Origin: Lachnoclostridium sp. UBA6558
GTDB taxonomy: Bacteria > Bacillota > Clostridia > Lachnospirales > Lachnospiraceae
Length of the DNA stretch: 29,394 nucleotides
Direction of reading: 5' to 3'
Assembly: GCA_002434335.1 (NCBI GenBank)
Contig: DJJW01000011.1
Coordinates: 1-29,394 of the forward strand
Shown here: positions 17,001-24,637 of the stretch, piece after piece
Position numbering within the stretch: position 1 is the first letter of the stretch
How the letters are laid out: each line of letters opens with the position of its first letter
Notes under the pieces: generated by a model
What the model saw: only the letters and a program-made list of their open reading frames with translations
Told to the model about the DNA's origin: nothing
Databases searched by the model: none
Translations under genes and position numbers: made by a program

Positions 17001-17208
17001 CATTCGTATCATGCTGTTAGATGAAGCCTTTGATAAAATGGATGATGAACGTATTGCATCTATGATGGAGTTCTTTAGCAGTTTGGATATACAGGTGATT
17101 CTGGCTACGCCGCCTGCTAAGATTGAGGTTATCGGTGAAAAGGTAACTACCATACTTACAGCAATACGTGTGGGAACCAGAAGTATCATTGAAGAATATG
17201 AATTATAA
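13990..17208 (+). CDS. jetC: JetC-like SMC ATPase (MukB/MksB-type)
   Basis: A 1072-residue SMC-family ATPase. The head is split across the ends. Walker A is GENTAGKST (34-42, K40), the signature motif is K978-SGSET, Walker B is MLLDEAFDKMD (D1011, E1012), and the D-loop follows. Two long coiled-coil arms (about 250-440 and 610-880) flank a hinge-like segment (about 445-560, with VYILSDLLEV and FYLIVEPEYY). In Wadjet, JetC extrudes DNA loops in a JetABC complex and JetD cuts the DNA. The ATG at 13990 has GGAGGAG 6 nt upstream; a GTG at 13969 in frame lacks one. No jetD-like TOPRIM gene follows: after 202 bp comes a GNAT gene. Confidence 0.85.
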   Translation: MEKQKKLLTRIRLINWHYFENETVSIYGSTLISGENTAGKSTVLDAIQLVLTTNTRRFNTAANEKGSRDLRGYVRCKVGNVGETYLRKNVVIGNVALEFYEEKTDKYFVLGVHMTSADELSPVTTRWYMEEGRLEELSFLNGTKPSLPEEFFAGERKVRFIEQKNAARERFKRRMGNLEDRFFDIIPKSLAFKPMDNVKDFINKFVLPEERIDVGSLRVNIETLSELEELMEKSAAKLEQLGKIISKYDGIRKKDKDIAVNELLLIFAEVENLKEEIDKLTEETDKDKQYIESNEKETGKLEEEIARVDKRLIDLNVAMRQNEASKLVEGANARIKEINRNIKEADKMKEKLLEAVLGLRSLINILAGYDIRILSKEELELLTEPVEVAKKIEITGKLQAELNSHMNTIAESHGELKARKKELDRQIEGIQNRLKELENRKLSYPVHTSELKKEIEKEFKNRGIGSPVYILSDLLEVTDALWQNAVEGYLNTQKFYLIVEPEYYNIAMEVYHKKMAKIHTAGIINTRKIELKSSAELSSLAYVVHSENSYAKAYINYLLGRVTRCQDRAELEKHKIAMTPEGFLYQGYVIRNLDKESYKNPYIGQNAYRVQIENTRTELSEKTGERKTLRAEITKLSEVLEAEKKVNIELLNTYLEAPMLLCQYEQQLGVLKTELEAARKDPTLIELMEQIETVTIEKAKLNASKTGLERENGRLKNRTEQKSSELLRKQEYYITQHSLLEEKADLDGASMSEAKELFHSNRKSRPAKAIQERCQYRKSILLKDKDELLNGNKGLKELQEEFNHRFDQDLLRGMEGIRDYIDAKRQLETVELIRFEEQLRRVKSDCEEVFRSDFLARMRENIENARNEFKNLNKALENIYYGEDSYRFVITYDKKKESLYRMITSEKNMEGYNLWTKAFEEEYKEEMAELFAKLITKDDKGEKVIEEYTDYRSYLDYDIEIHKKSGTIQKFSAIYGEKSGSETQVPYYVAIAASFDQLYRFGNTIRIMLLDEAFDKMDDERIASMMEFFSSLDIQVILATPPAKIEVIGEKVTTILTAIRVGTRSIIEEYEL

Positions 17209-17410
17209 TTAAACATTCAAAAGGCAGATAGCATAAATATTTTTAAAAGATTATAAGGTGGCATTTCTACTATTTTTCAGATATTATGAGTTTATTCTGT
17301 TCTATAACCATTCTGAGTCTAATAAAGAAGCTTAAGACTAACAGGAAGTAAAAGTGACGACAGTAGACCCATAGGTGCTTGCATTTGATTTGATGGAGAA
17401 AGGTAAGAAA

Positions 17411-18283
17411 ATGAACCAACATTATGATTTTATAAAAGATTATAAAGAAAATTATATACTAAGAGAGAGCTTTAATACCCTTGCCAGAAATACCTTTGGT
17501 ATTCAATTTGAGGATTGGTATAAGCTTGGCTATTGGACAAAAAACTATATCCCCTATTCTATAAAAGACGGTGATGTGATTGTCTCCAATGTATCTGTTA
17601 ATCTGATGGAATTTAACCAGTGTGGCAGCATGAAAAAATATATACAGCTTGGTACGGTTATGACGGACAAGAACTATCGCAGTCTGGGGTTAAACGGTTA
17701 TTTGATGAAGCAGGTCATAGAGGATTACAAGGACAAATGTGACGGCATCTATCTATTTGCAAATGATAGTGTTCTGGATTATTACCCCAAATTTGGTTTC
17801 CGCAAAGCCAATGAATATCAATACAGCAGGAAGCTTTCCTTAACCGGAAGTCGCGGTGTAAGTCCTTTTCCTCTTTCTGATAAAGAAGCCTTGGAAGAAA
17901 TGGAACGGATTATAACTGCATGCAAACCCTGTGGTCAGATGGCAATGAATAATATGGGACTACAAATGTTCTATCTATCTTCTTTTATGAAAAATACCGT
18001 TTATTATGTAGAAGAGCAGCAGGCCTATGTGGTGGCAGAAGAGGAGGCGGGAAATCTGGTTCTTCATGAAGTCTTTGCAGCTGGAGAGGTTGATGTTACG
18101 GCAATTGCGGCTGCCTTTGGTAATCAGAATCAGAAAGTAATCCTGGGATTTGTACCGGATAAGCAGGAGAATTATGACAGAGAATTGCTTATAGAAGAGG
18201 ACACGACACTATTTGTCATGGGAAATGACTGGGAGGAATTTGAAGAAGCGGGTTTACGCTTCCCCACTCTCTCCCATGCCTGA
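17411..18283 (+). CDS. GNAT-family N-acetyltransferase
   Basis: A 290-residue protein with an N-terminal acetyltransferase domain. The acetyl-CoA loop is visible as TDKNYRSLGLNGYLM, followed by the helix QVIEDYK and the strand-turn GIYLFANDSVLDYYPKFGFRKANEY typical of GNATs. The C-terminal half (from about 170) has no clear motif. The substrate is unknown. The start at 17411 is chosen for GAAAGG about 8 nt upstream; a TTG 12 codons earlier lacks a good site. It occupies the place downstream of jetC where jetD is expected, but has its own leader of about 200 bp. It converges on the radical SAM gene with a 4-bp gap. Confidence 0.8.
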   Translation: MNQHYDFIKDYKENYILRESFNTLARNTFGIQFEDWYKLGYWTKNYIPYSIKDGDVIVSNVSVNLMEFNQCGSMKKYIQLGTVMTDKNYRSLGLNGYLMKQVIEDYKDKCDGIYLFANDSVLDYYPKFGFRKANEYQYSRKLSLTGSRGVSPFPLSDKEALEEMERIITACKPCGQMAMNNMGLQMFYLSSFMKNTVYYVEEQQAYVVAEEEAGNLVLHEVFAAGEVDVTAIAAAFGNQNQKVILGFVPDKQENYDRELLIEEDTTLFVMGNDWEEFEEAGLRFPTLSHA

Positions 18284-18287
18284 TGGC

Positions 18288-19706
18288 TTATTTATCTTCG
18301 TAGGCTTTCACATAAACAAAGTTATCATTGTTCCTGTTCATCCGGTAATCTTTGCTTAAAATAGCATTCACAAATTCCTGCCCGCCGGATTCAATCGGTA
18401 CAAGGTCAATACCCAGTTTATTTTCCACGTCTGCAGTAGATACGTCATCCAGGAATACATTTTCACCGGTTCTTAACATACTGGAGGGGATAAGGAGGCT
18501 GTCGCCTAAGTCAGTGCCCTTATCCTTAAGCTCTTTCAATTGCTTTATAAGATCTTGTCCTGTAATTAATCCGGCAACGGTAATAGTCTCACCAAAGAAA
18601 TCATTACGGATGCATACTACCCTTATCTTGATGTTGGGAAATACCTCCATGATAGCCTGAGCAAAGGAAAGGATAGTACTATAGGCCAGCTTTCCGGTAG
18701 CTATGGTAATATTCCGTTGAACCGTTTCTTTCAGATGCGGATGTTCTTTTGAAGCAGTGATGTTCTTTAAGGCTTCTTTGAATTCATTCTTGAACAACCT
18801 CATCATACCTACACCATTTTCCAGCTGGATATAACCGTCATAACGTTCCTCCTCCGGGAATTCCCGTTCGGCAGTAATATAAAATTCATCACTGGCATGT
18901 ATAAAATGAAGGCCAAAATTATCGTAAAAGCCCTGTTGGTAACTCTCAATCAGATCAATTACAGCTCCGGCTTCCTCTTTCGTAAAGACCTCAAGTGTCT
19001 CCAGCTTACTGCGGAACTTGGTAACCCCTGCGGGAACAATAGAAACACTTCTCATAAAAGGCAGGTATTTGGAGAGATCCTTTATAGATCTTTCTAATTC
19101 TGCTCCGTCATTGACATTCTTACACAGTACAATCTGGCCGTTCATTTCGATACAGCCCTCGTATAGTTTATCTAGATTTTCAAGAGCACGCCCGGCAAAG
19201 CGATTGTTAAGCATCTTACAACGCAGTTCCGGGTTGGTCGTCTGCACAGATATGTTAATCGGTGCCAGATTAAAACGAATGATTCGGTTTATATCTTTTT
19301 CAGACATATTTGTCAGGGTTATATAATTACCTTGAAGAAAAGACAATCTTGAGTCATCATCTTTAAAGTAAAGGGTATCACGCATGCCTTCCGGCATCTG
19401 GTCGATAAAGCAGAAGATGCATTTATTATGACAGGAACGGTAATCACTCATCAGACCATTGTCAAAGTCTATCCCTAAATCCTCTTCATAATCCTTATCG
19501 ATCTCCAGTATCCATTCCTCTCCGGAGCTTTTTCGGATGAGTATTTCAATATATTCGTCTTTGATGAGATACTGATAATCAAAGACATCGTCAATTTCTT
19601 CATTATTTATGGTAACCAGGTAATCACCCGGTTCGATTCCCATTTCTTCACCGATAGAATCCGGTGTAACGGTTTTTATTAAATGCCCTTTTGGGTTCTT
19701 TTTCAT
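18288..19706 (-). CDS. DUF512 radical SAM protein with PDZ domain
   Basis: A 472-residue protein of a family common in clostridia. A PDZ-like domain at the N-terminus (KNPKGHLIKTVTPDSIGEE, GIEPGDYLVTINNEEIDD) is followed by an iron-sulfur motif C92-x3-C96-x2-C99 in SCHNKCIFCFID. Next come a radical SAM barrel (ISVQTTNPELRCKML, RSVSIVPAGVTK) and the C-terminal DUF512 domain (FFGETITVAGLITGQDL, FLDDVS). The family's reaction is not established; in other genomes the gene often sits beside the ribosome GTPase der, which is not here. The start at 19706 has AAAGAGG about 8 nt upstream on the minus strand, better than the earlier in-frame ATG codons. Confidence 0.9.
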   Translation of the reverse strand: MKKNPKGHLIKTVTPDSIGEEMGIEPGDYLVTINNEEIDDVFDYQYLIKDEYIEILIRKSSGEEWILEIDKDYEEDLGIDFDNGLMSDYRSCHNKCIFCFIDQMPEGMRDTLYFKDDDSRLSFLQGNYITLTNMSEKDINRIIRFNLAPINISVQTTNPELRCKMLNNRFAGRALENLDKLYEGCIEMNGQIVLCKNVNDGAELERSIKDLSKYLPFMRSVSIVPAGVTKFRSKLETLEVFTKEEAGAVIDLIESYQQGFYDNFGLHFIHASDEFYITAEREFPEEERYDGYIQLENGVGMMRLFKNEFKEALKNITASKEHPHLKETVQRNITIATGKLAYSTILSFAQAIMEVFPNIKIRVVCIRNDFFGETITVAGLITGQDLIKQLKELKDKGTDLGDSLLIPSSMLRTGENVFLDDVSTADVENKLGIDLVPIESGGQEFVNAILSKDYRMNRNNDNFVYVKAYEDK

Positions 19707-20061
19707 TTTGTAACCTCTTTCTAAAACAAAGCTATTATAAGTTACCAGCATCACTTATTATACACACATCCTATTTAATTGTAAATGGCGGTAAATTGTT
19801 ATTGCATGTAGGAAGCAGGATGGTTATGATAGGTAGTAAGAGCTTTTCTGGTGTTCAAATTAGCTTCACGGAGCTGTCTTAGCAGAAATAGATAAGTTGA
19901 AGTGCATTTTTAACCCGCACTGGATATAAAAAGTGGTGACAAATGTATATTCAACGTATATAGAAAGTAATTCCTTAACGTTAGGCACTTTATACTTGGA
20001 CAAAAATAGCTAAGGTTTATTTTACATAACAGAAGTATACCCCAAAGGAGAAGTAGGATAA
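19707..20061. other. Divergent intergenic region before the LysR gene
   Basis: About 355 bp between two divergent genes. It holds a small hairpin AGTGC/GCACT (19901-19921), a palindrome TAACGTTA (19976-19983) that could serve LysR binding, and a weak promoter pair (GTGACA at 19936, TATAGA at 19959). Nothing coding is convincing. Confidence 0.4.
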
Positions 20062-20973
20062 ATGACATTACAGCAATTAAGATATGTGGTAACAGTTGCA
20101 GAAAAGGGGACGATAAGTGATGCTGCAAAAGAATTATTTATTTCCCAGCCCAGCCTTACCAGTGCCATAAAAGAGTTGGAAAATGAAATGCAGATAACTA
20201 TCTTCAATCGAACCAATAAAGGGATAATTGTTTCCAATGCAGGAGATGAATTTCTTTCTTATGCCAGACAGGTATTAGAGCAGGCAAATTTACTGGAAGA
20301 GAAATTTTTGAATGTGAAAAAGCAAAGTCCAAGATTTTCTGTCTCTGCCCAGCATTATTCCTTTGCTGTTAATGCTTTTGTGGATGTGATTCGTGAATTC
20401 GGGGGAAACCAGTATGATTTTACGCTTAGAGAAACCCAGACCTATGAGATTATTGAAGACGTCAGTAAACTGAAAAGTGAAATCGGTATCCTTTATACAT
20501 CCTCTAAAAATGAGGAAGTGATCATGAAGCTTATCAAGCAGAATAATCTTGAATTTGAAGAGCTTTTTGTGGCAAAACCTCATGTGTTTATAAGCTCCAG
20601 GCATCCATTGGCAATTAAAGAAGGTATTTCTCTAGATGAGCTGGAGGAGTATCCCTATCTTTCCTTTGAACAGGGGGAGTACAATTCTTTTTATTTTTCA
20701 GAAGAGATACTAAGTACCATTGACCGGAATAAGAATATTAAGGTCAGGGACAGGGCAACCCTCTTTAATCTTGCGATTGGATTGAACGGCTATACTGTAA
20801 GCACCGGTGTAATCAGTAAGGAGCTTAACGGAGAGAATATAATTGCCAGACCGCTTCTGGTAGAGGAGTATATGCGGGTGGGTACCATCAAACAGAAGAA
20901 TATGCCCCATAGCAGATATGGTAAAGCTTATATGGAAGCGTTAAAAAAACATGTAATTGATTATGCAGATTAA
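20062..20973 (+). CDS. LysR-family transcriptional regulator
   Basis: A 303-residue regulator of standard LysR length. The N-terminal winged helix (1-60) is clear: MTLQQLRYVVTVAEKGTISD, AAKELFISQPSLTSAIKELE, FNRTNKGIIVSNAG. The effector-binding domain spans about 90-295. AAAGGAG (20044-20050) precedes the ATG by 11 nt. It lies directly upstream of, and in the same direction as, the MetE-like gene, separated by a terminator and a new promoter. Control of that gene, perhaps in response to sulfur or methionine status, is an inference from position. Confidence 0.9.
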   Translation: MTLQQLRYVVTVAEKGTISDAAKELFISQPSLTSAIKELENEMQITIFNRTNKGIIVSNAGDEFLSYARQVLEQANLLEEKFLNVKKQSPRFSVSAQHYSFAVNAFVDVIREFGGNQYDFTLRETQTYEIIEDVSKLKSEIGILYTSSKNEEVIMKLIKQNNLEFEELFVAKPHVFISSRHPLAIKEGISLDELEEYPYLSFEQGEYNSFYFSEEILSTIDRNKNIKVRDRATLFNLAIGLNGYTVSTGVISKELNGENIIARPLLVEEYMRVGTIKQKNMPHSRYGKAYMEALKKHVIDYAD

Positions 20974-21063
20974 AGAATATAAGTAAATGCCCTGCCCTGT
21001 TTACATGATTTATATATATTAAGACATACTAATTATACTTCCTAGTTTAAATTCTCCTGAGTG

Positions 21064-21113
21064 AAAGAGTAGTAATGGTATAGCTAAAAACTATATCAAA
21101 CCTACTCTTTTTT
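21064..21113 (+). terminator. Terminator after the LysR gene
   Basis: AAGAGTAG (21065-21072) pairs with CTACTCTT (21102-21109), and inside it GGTATAG pairs with CTATATC. Six or more T follow. Confidence 0.85.
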
Positions 21114-21117
21114 GTAT

Positions 21118-21146
21118 TTTTCAATAGAGAGAAAGTATTTTATACT
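21118..21146 (+). promoter_or_regulatory. Promoter of the MetE-like gene
   Basis: TTTTCA (21118-21123) and TATACT (21141-21146) are spaced by 17 bp, placed between the LysR terminator and the MetE-like gene. Confidence 0.55.
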
Positions 21147-21157
21147 ACTATTCAAGA

Positions 21158-21191
21158 GAAGCTCCTATATAAGTTTTATTTATATAGCTTC
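21158..21191 (+). promoter_or_regulatory. Stem-loop in the MetE-like leader
   Basis: GAAGCT (21158-21163) pairs with AGCTTC (21186-21191), with an inner ATATAA/TTATAT helix. It lies in the predicted 5' untranslated region about 45 bp before the start codon. No SAM riboswitch (S-box) core was seen. It may affect RNA stability or regulator access. Confidence 0.45.
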
Positions 21192-21234
21192 AAACCAAGT
21201 GACTAAGTGATAGGAAAGAAAGAAGGAGAATAGT

Positions 21235-22347
21235 ATGGGAAAGAATGCACCTTTTAAATTTGATATTGTAGGAAGTTTTTTAAGACCTGAGGATTTGAAA
21301 CAGGCAAGAAGTGAATATGCAGAGGGAAAGATAAACCTTGATGCACTGAAAGCAGTGGAGGATAAGGCTATCAAGGAGTTAATCGAGAAACAGAAAGCGA
21401 TTGGTCTTCCAGTTATAACCGACGGTGAATATAGAAGAAGTTCCTGGCATTTGGATTTTATGTGGGCATTTAACGGTGTAGGACATGAAAAGACCAAAGC
21501 GGGTATACCTTTTCATGGAGAACCAGCCTTAATCGATGATACTTTCCTTACCGGAAAGGTTTCTGTAGATAATCATCCCTTTGTAGAGCACTTTAAATTC
21601 GTGAAACTCTTTGAAGATGAGAATACCGTAGCCCGGCAGACAATACCGGCGCCGGCACAGTTTCTCTTCCAGATGATTATTCCGGGAAATCTTGATAGTA
21701 CTAAAGCTATCTATCCAAAGGAAGAAGACCTGATTCAGGATATTGCAGCAGGCTATAAAAAGGTGATTAGAGAGCTGTATGAAGCTGGCTGCAGAAATAT
21801 TCAGTTTGATGACTGCACCTGGGGAGTATGCGTGGATCCCAATGCCAGCTTTATTTTAGGTACAGATGAGGCGGGATTACAGCAGTTTATTGATAAATTA
21901 ATCCGTATCAATAACCTTGCCATAGAAGATAAACCGGAAGACCTGGTGATCAACACCCATATCTGCCGCGGTAATTTTCATTCTACCTGGGCTTGCCAGG
22001 GTGGATATGACAGGGTGGCAAAAGACCTTTTTGCAAAAGAAAATGTAACCGGTTTTTATCTGGAATTTGATGATGAGCGTTCCGGGGATTTTGCACCTCT
22101 TCAGTATGTCAGTGAAGATAAAACGGTTGTACTGGGACTGGTTACGACAAAATCTCCGGTATTGGAGAAGAAAGAGGTTATTATAAAACGAATCAGAGAG
22201 GCAGAGAAGTATATTCCCATAGAGCGTTTATGCCTGAGTCCTCAGTGTGGATTTGCTTCTACAGAAGAAGGAAATAAAATTACGGAAGAAGAACAGTGGG
22301 CTAAATTGAAATTAGTAGGGGAGATTGCTAGGGAGGTGTGGAAGTAA
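21235..22347 (+). CDS. Cobalamin-independent methionine synthase-like methyltransferase (YxjG/YxjH type)
   Basis: A 370-residue protein matching the C-terminal catalytic half of MetE, as in Bacillus YxjG/YxjH. The zinc ligands are all present: H242 and C244 in THICRGN, E277 in FYLEFDD, and C338 in LSPQCGF. The N-terminal VGSFLRPE and ITDGEYRRSSW segments are family hallmarks. It should transfer a methyl group to homocysteine or a similar thiol from a small methyl donor rather than the polyglutamyl folate used by full MetE; the donor is not known. AGGAG lies 7 nt before the ATG. LysR control is likely from the layout. The terminator at 22488-22535 ends the transcript. Confidence 0.88.
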   Translation: MGKNAPFKFDIVGSFLRPEDLKQARSEYAEGKINLDALKAVEDKAIKELIEKQKAIGLPVITDGEYRRSSWHLDFMWAFNGVGHEKTKAGIPFHGEPALIDDTFLTGKVSVDNHPFVEHFKFVKLFEDENTVARQTIPAPAQFLFQMIIPGNLDSTKAIYPKEEDLIQDIAAGYKKVIRELYEAGCRNIQFDDCTWGVCVDPNASFILGTDEAGLQQFIDKLIRINNLAIEDKPEDLVINTHICRGNFHSTWACQGGYDRVAKDLFAKENVTGFYLEFDDERSGDFAPLQYVSEDKTVVLGLVTTKSPVLEKKEVIIKRIREAEKYIPIERLCLSPQCGFASTEEGNKITEEEQWAKLKLVGEIAREVWK

Positions 22348-22577
22348 GATTATATACCGCTGTGTTCCCGATCTTCCTTGCAGCCGGTCAGAGAATTAAG
22401 AAGAATCATATAATGGAAAGGGTAATCAGACAGGTGGATGTTACGCCTACAGCGGCAATACTGCTTGGAGTATTCTTTCAACATACAGGTTATCGTAAGT
22501 GGTTTCAGAGATTAGCTTACGGTAACCTTTTTTTTCAGTATGATTTACTGAATATTTTATTTGTATTTCGTTTATAG
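22338..22577 (+). pseudogene. Relic of an alkaline-phosphatase/sulfatase-superfamily C-terminus
   Basis: The frame gives FPIFLAAGQRIKKNHI followed by MERVIRQVDVTPTAAILLGV. This strongly recalls the end of phosphatase/sulfatase-like hydrolases, where an IRQVDVAPT-ALLGV segment follows an FxAAG-KG-I segment. The family would continue with about 20 more conserved residues, but here the sequence turns unrelated and runs through a strong terminator hairpin. The catalytic N-terminal part is missing; the MetE-like gene occupies its place. A GTG start inside the end of that gene with GGGAGG close by is possible, but translation of a useful product is unlikely. Confidence 0.4.
22488..22535 (+). terminator. 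Terminator after the MetE-like gene
   Basis: GGTTATCGTAAG (22488-22499) pairs with CTTACGGTAACC (22516-22527), 12 bp with one T-G pair, followed by eight T. It lies about 140 bp after the stop codon, inside the phosphatase-like relic. Confidence 0.9.
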
Positions 22578-22643
22578 TTCGGGTAGTATGAAATATATAA
22601 TTAGTGAATGAAAATAACGGCTGCAATTAAAAGGAGTACAGTT

Positions 22644-23153
22644 ATGGAGAAAAAGCAAAAACAAGAAGCTTGTTCGTCTAATAAGAAGCAGGAGACTAAG
22701 ACTTATACTATATATGAAGTAGCTGAGATGACCATGCTTTCTGACAGGACCATACGCAATTATATTCGCAGGGGACTTTTAAAGGGGAAGCTGGAGGGAG
22801 GAGCCTGGTGTTTTACAGAGGAGGAGTTAAGTGAATTCTTAACGGAGGACTATGTAAAACAGGCAGCTGTTGGTAAAGCGGAAGGAATTGTAGCACGATT
22901 CTTGGATGAGGATAAAAAAAGTAAGGATTCACTGTGCACCGTCTATGATATGAATATCAGTGAGGCACAGGAAGGCAAAAGCCTCTGCGAGAAGCTGCTC
23001 CTTGAAATCAATACAGATGAAAATAATCGGGTTACCTGTTCCTATCGATATGATGCAAAGAAAGGAACAGCAAGAATTATCTTATCAGGTGACGCGGGTA
23101 AAGTATGGAAGCTTCTTGGAATCTTGAAAAGCAACAGGCTAGAACCTGTGTGA
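22644..23153 (+). CDS. MerR-type helix-turn-helix protein
   Basis: A 169-residue protein. Residues about 22-70 form a MerR/excisionase-like winged HTH: YTIYEVAEMTMLSDRTIRNY, IRRGLLKGKLEGGAWCFTEE, ELSEFL. The C-terminal 90 residues (SLCTVYDMNISEAQEGKSLC, VTCSYRYDAKKGTARIILSG) form an alpha/beta domain I do not recognise and could bind a ligand or partner. The ATG at 22644 has AAAAGGAG 8 nt upstream and is preferred over the ATG at 22608. It is monocistronic, between terminators. Target unknown. Confidence 0.7.
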   Translation: MEKKQKQEACSSNKKQETKTYTIYEVAEMTMLSDRTIRNYIRRGLLKGKLEGGAWCFTEEELSEFLTEDYVKQAAVGKAEGIVARFLDEDKKSKDSLCTVYDMNISEAQEGKSLCEKLLLEINTDENNRVTCSYRYDAKKGTARIILSGDAGKVWKLLGILKSNRLEPV

Positions 23154-23176
23154 TAAATGCTTTTGCCAGGTTTAGC

Positions 23177-23277
23177 GGCAAGAACGGAACAATGATTCCT
23201 AACGCTCGTAGTACTAAAAGGTTTAAATATTGTTGGCATAGGGCAAGAACAGAACAATGATCCATAACGCTCCCGTA
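23177..23277. repeat. Direct repeat of about 35 bp after the HTH gene
   Basis: GGCAAGAACGGAACAATGAT at 23177 and GGCAAGAACAGAACAATGAT at 23242 start two copies (23177-23210 and 23242-23277) that continue with CCTAACGCTCGTA and CCATAACGCTCCCGTA. They are 65 bp apart and differ at a few bases. The copies lie downstream of the HTH gene and before its likely terminator. Confidence 0.65.
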
Positions 23278-23318
23278 AAAGAATCTGTACTTATTTACCT
23301 ATCGTGCTATGAAAAACC

Positions 23319-23350
23319 GGAGGATTTTCAAATTGAAGAGCCTCCTTTTT
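23319..23350 (+). terminator. Terminator after the HTH gene region
   Basis: GGAGG (23319-23323) pairs with CCTCC (23341-23345), with some inner pairing TTC/GAA, followed by five T. Confidence 0.6.
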
Positions 23351-23457
23351 CTTTCTATAATTTTATTGACTGGAACAAGAAAGAATTTATTTTATAGTTA
23401 TGGATAGAGTTTACTGAATCCAAAAAATAAGAGGAAAAAGGGAGGTAAATATAAAAC

Positions 23458-24597
23458 ATGAGACAGCTGTATACAGAAGTAGCGGATATTATTAAAAGTA
23501 TTGATTTTAATATTTTGTGGAAAGGGTTTCACCCCTATCCATTTGCTTTGTATAACGGTGAAACAATCTGGCTGGAAAAGGAGGAAATTCCTTATCAGTC
23601 AGAGTTCTGTGCTAATACCTGCATTCACTTCAGAAATGAGCTGCTTGCCATCTGGCAGATAACAGAACCTGAGGAAAGGGAGTTAGAGAAGATTAAATTA
23701 TTGCATAAGTCCGTAGCAGAGAATCTTGAATTAAACCATAGATTGCAGATAAGACATCTGGCAGTAACTATAACAGCCGGGGTTGTCCATGAGATGTTTC
23801 ATTGTTATCAGGAGGAACTGGGAGAAAGCAGGTATCCGGATGATCTAAAGCTTCTTTGTTATCCTATGGAGGAAGGAAATTTAAGAGTAAAGCTAAAGGA
23901 AAACGGGCTTTTAGCTGCTGCAATGAGAACCCAGGACATAAATATCAGAAAAATATTGCTGACATATTTTCAGGCATGCAGGAAATTCAGGGAAGAACTG
24001 ATAGGTGATGATATCTATCAGGAATACAGGGTTGAGACCATAGAGGGAGCAGCTGAATATGTCTCTCTTCTTGCTTTGAAAGAGATGGGGGAAGAAAGGT
24101 CATATATACAGAAGCTTGAAGACTATTTGACGGTATTAGAAGAATGCTCTGCCAGGCTGCTGGATATAAGAAGAATATCTTATGTGACAGGGGCAGTTCT
24201 TTTATTGGTATTATCACAAGCCAGAATCCAATTGACTCCGGGAATAGGAAAAACGACTGATACTTTCTGGGAGCTGGCAGTTGAGGAAGGTATTAAGAAT
24301 ACTACGTTAAAGGACATCTGCTCCTGTGATGTTGGAAAATTGATAGAGGAGTATAAAGAGAAGCAAAAAGAACAATTGAGACTATTCTTTCAGAAAAATA
24401 GAAAGGAATGCATAATGGAAGGATGGATTTCAGGATATGACCCAATGAATATGATAAAACTTGATCGCTTTCTATTATGTAGTCATTTTATTGTTATAAC
24501 AGCAGCAGAGAGTGAAAAACAACTGGTACTTAACGGTCTTGTAGTGGTACAATTAAAGGAAGATAAAGGAAGAGAAATTCGTAGCTATTATAAGTGA
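23458..24597 (+). CDS. Uncharacterised HExxH (zincin-like) protein
   Basis: A 379-residue protein I cannot name. It contains H111-E-M-F-H115 in VVHEMFHCYQEE, the zincin zinc-binding and catalytic motif. E196 and E200 in TIEGAAEYVSLLAL look like the third ligand of a gluzincin active site. There is no signal peptide and no clear membrane segment apart from a moderately hydrophobic stretch at about 243-258 (TGAVLLLVLSQARI), so it is probably cytoplasmic. The C-terminal third is charged and helical up to about 330. GGGAGG lies about 12 nt before the ATG. No neighbour explains its role. A protease or a protein-modifying zincin is the best guess from the motif. Confidence 0.7.
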   Translation: MRQLYTEVADIIKSIDFNILWKGFHPYPFALYNGETIWLEKEEIPYQSEFCANTCIHFRNELLAIWQITEPEERELEKIKLLHKSVAENLELNHRLQIRHLAVTITAGVVHEMFHCYQEELGESRYPDDLKLLCYPMEEGNLRVKLKENGLLAAAMRTQDINIRKILLTYFQACRKFREELIGDDIYQEYRVETIEGAAEYVSLLALKEMGEERSYIQKLEDYLTVLEECSARLLDIRRISYVTGAVLLLVLSQARIQLTPGIGKTTDTFWELAVEEGIKNTTLKDICSCDVGKLIEEYKEKQKEQLRLFFQKNRKECIMEGWISGYDPMNMIKLDRFLLCSHFIVITAAESEKQLVLNGLVVVQLKEDKGREIRSYYK

Positions 24598-24637
24598 CAG
24601 AGAGTCATGTAATGGCGGACTGTAAAGTGAGGAGAAT

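Noticed and set aside
17209..17410. A short or broken jetD remnant after jetC
   Set aside because: No frame in this 202-bp gap gives a recognisable TOPRIM or DUF2220 segment.
21114..21234. SAM riboswitch before the MetE-like gene
   Set aside because: The conserved S-box core sequences are not present; only a simple stem-loop is seen.
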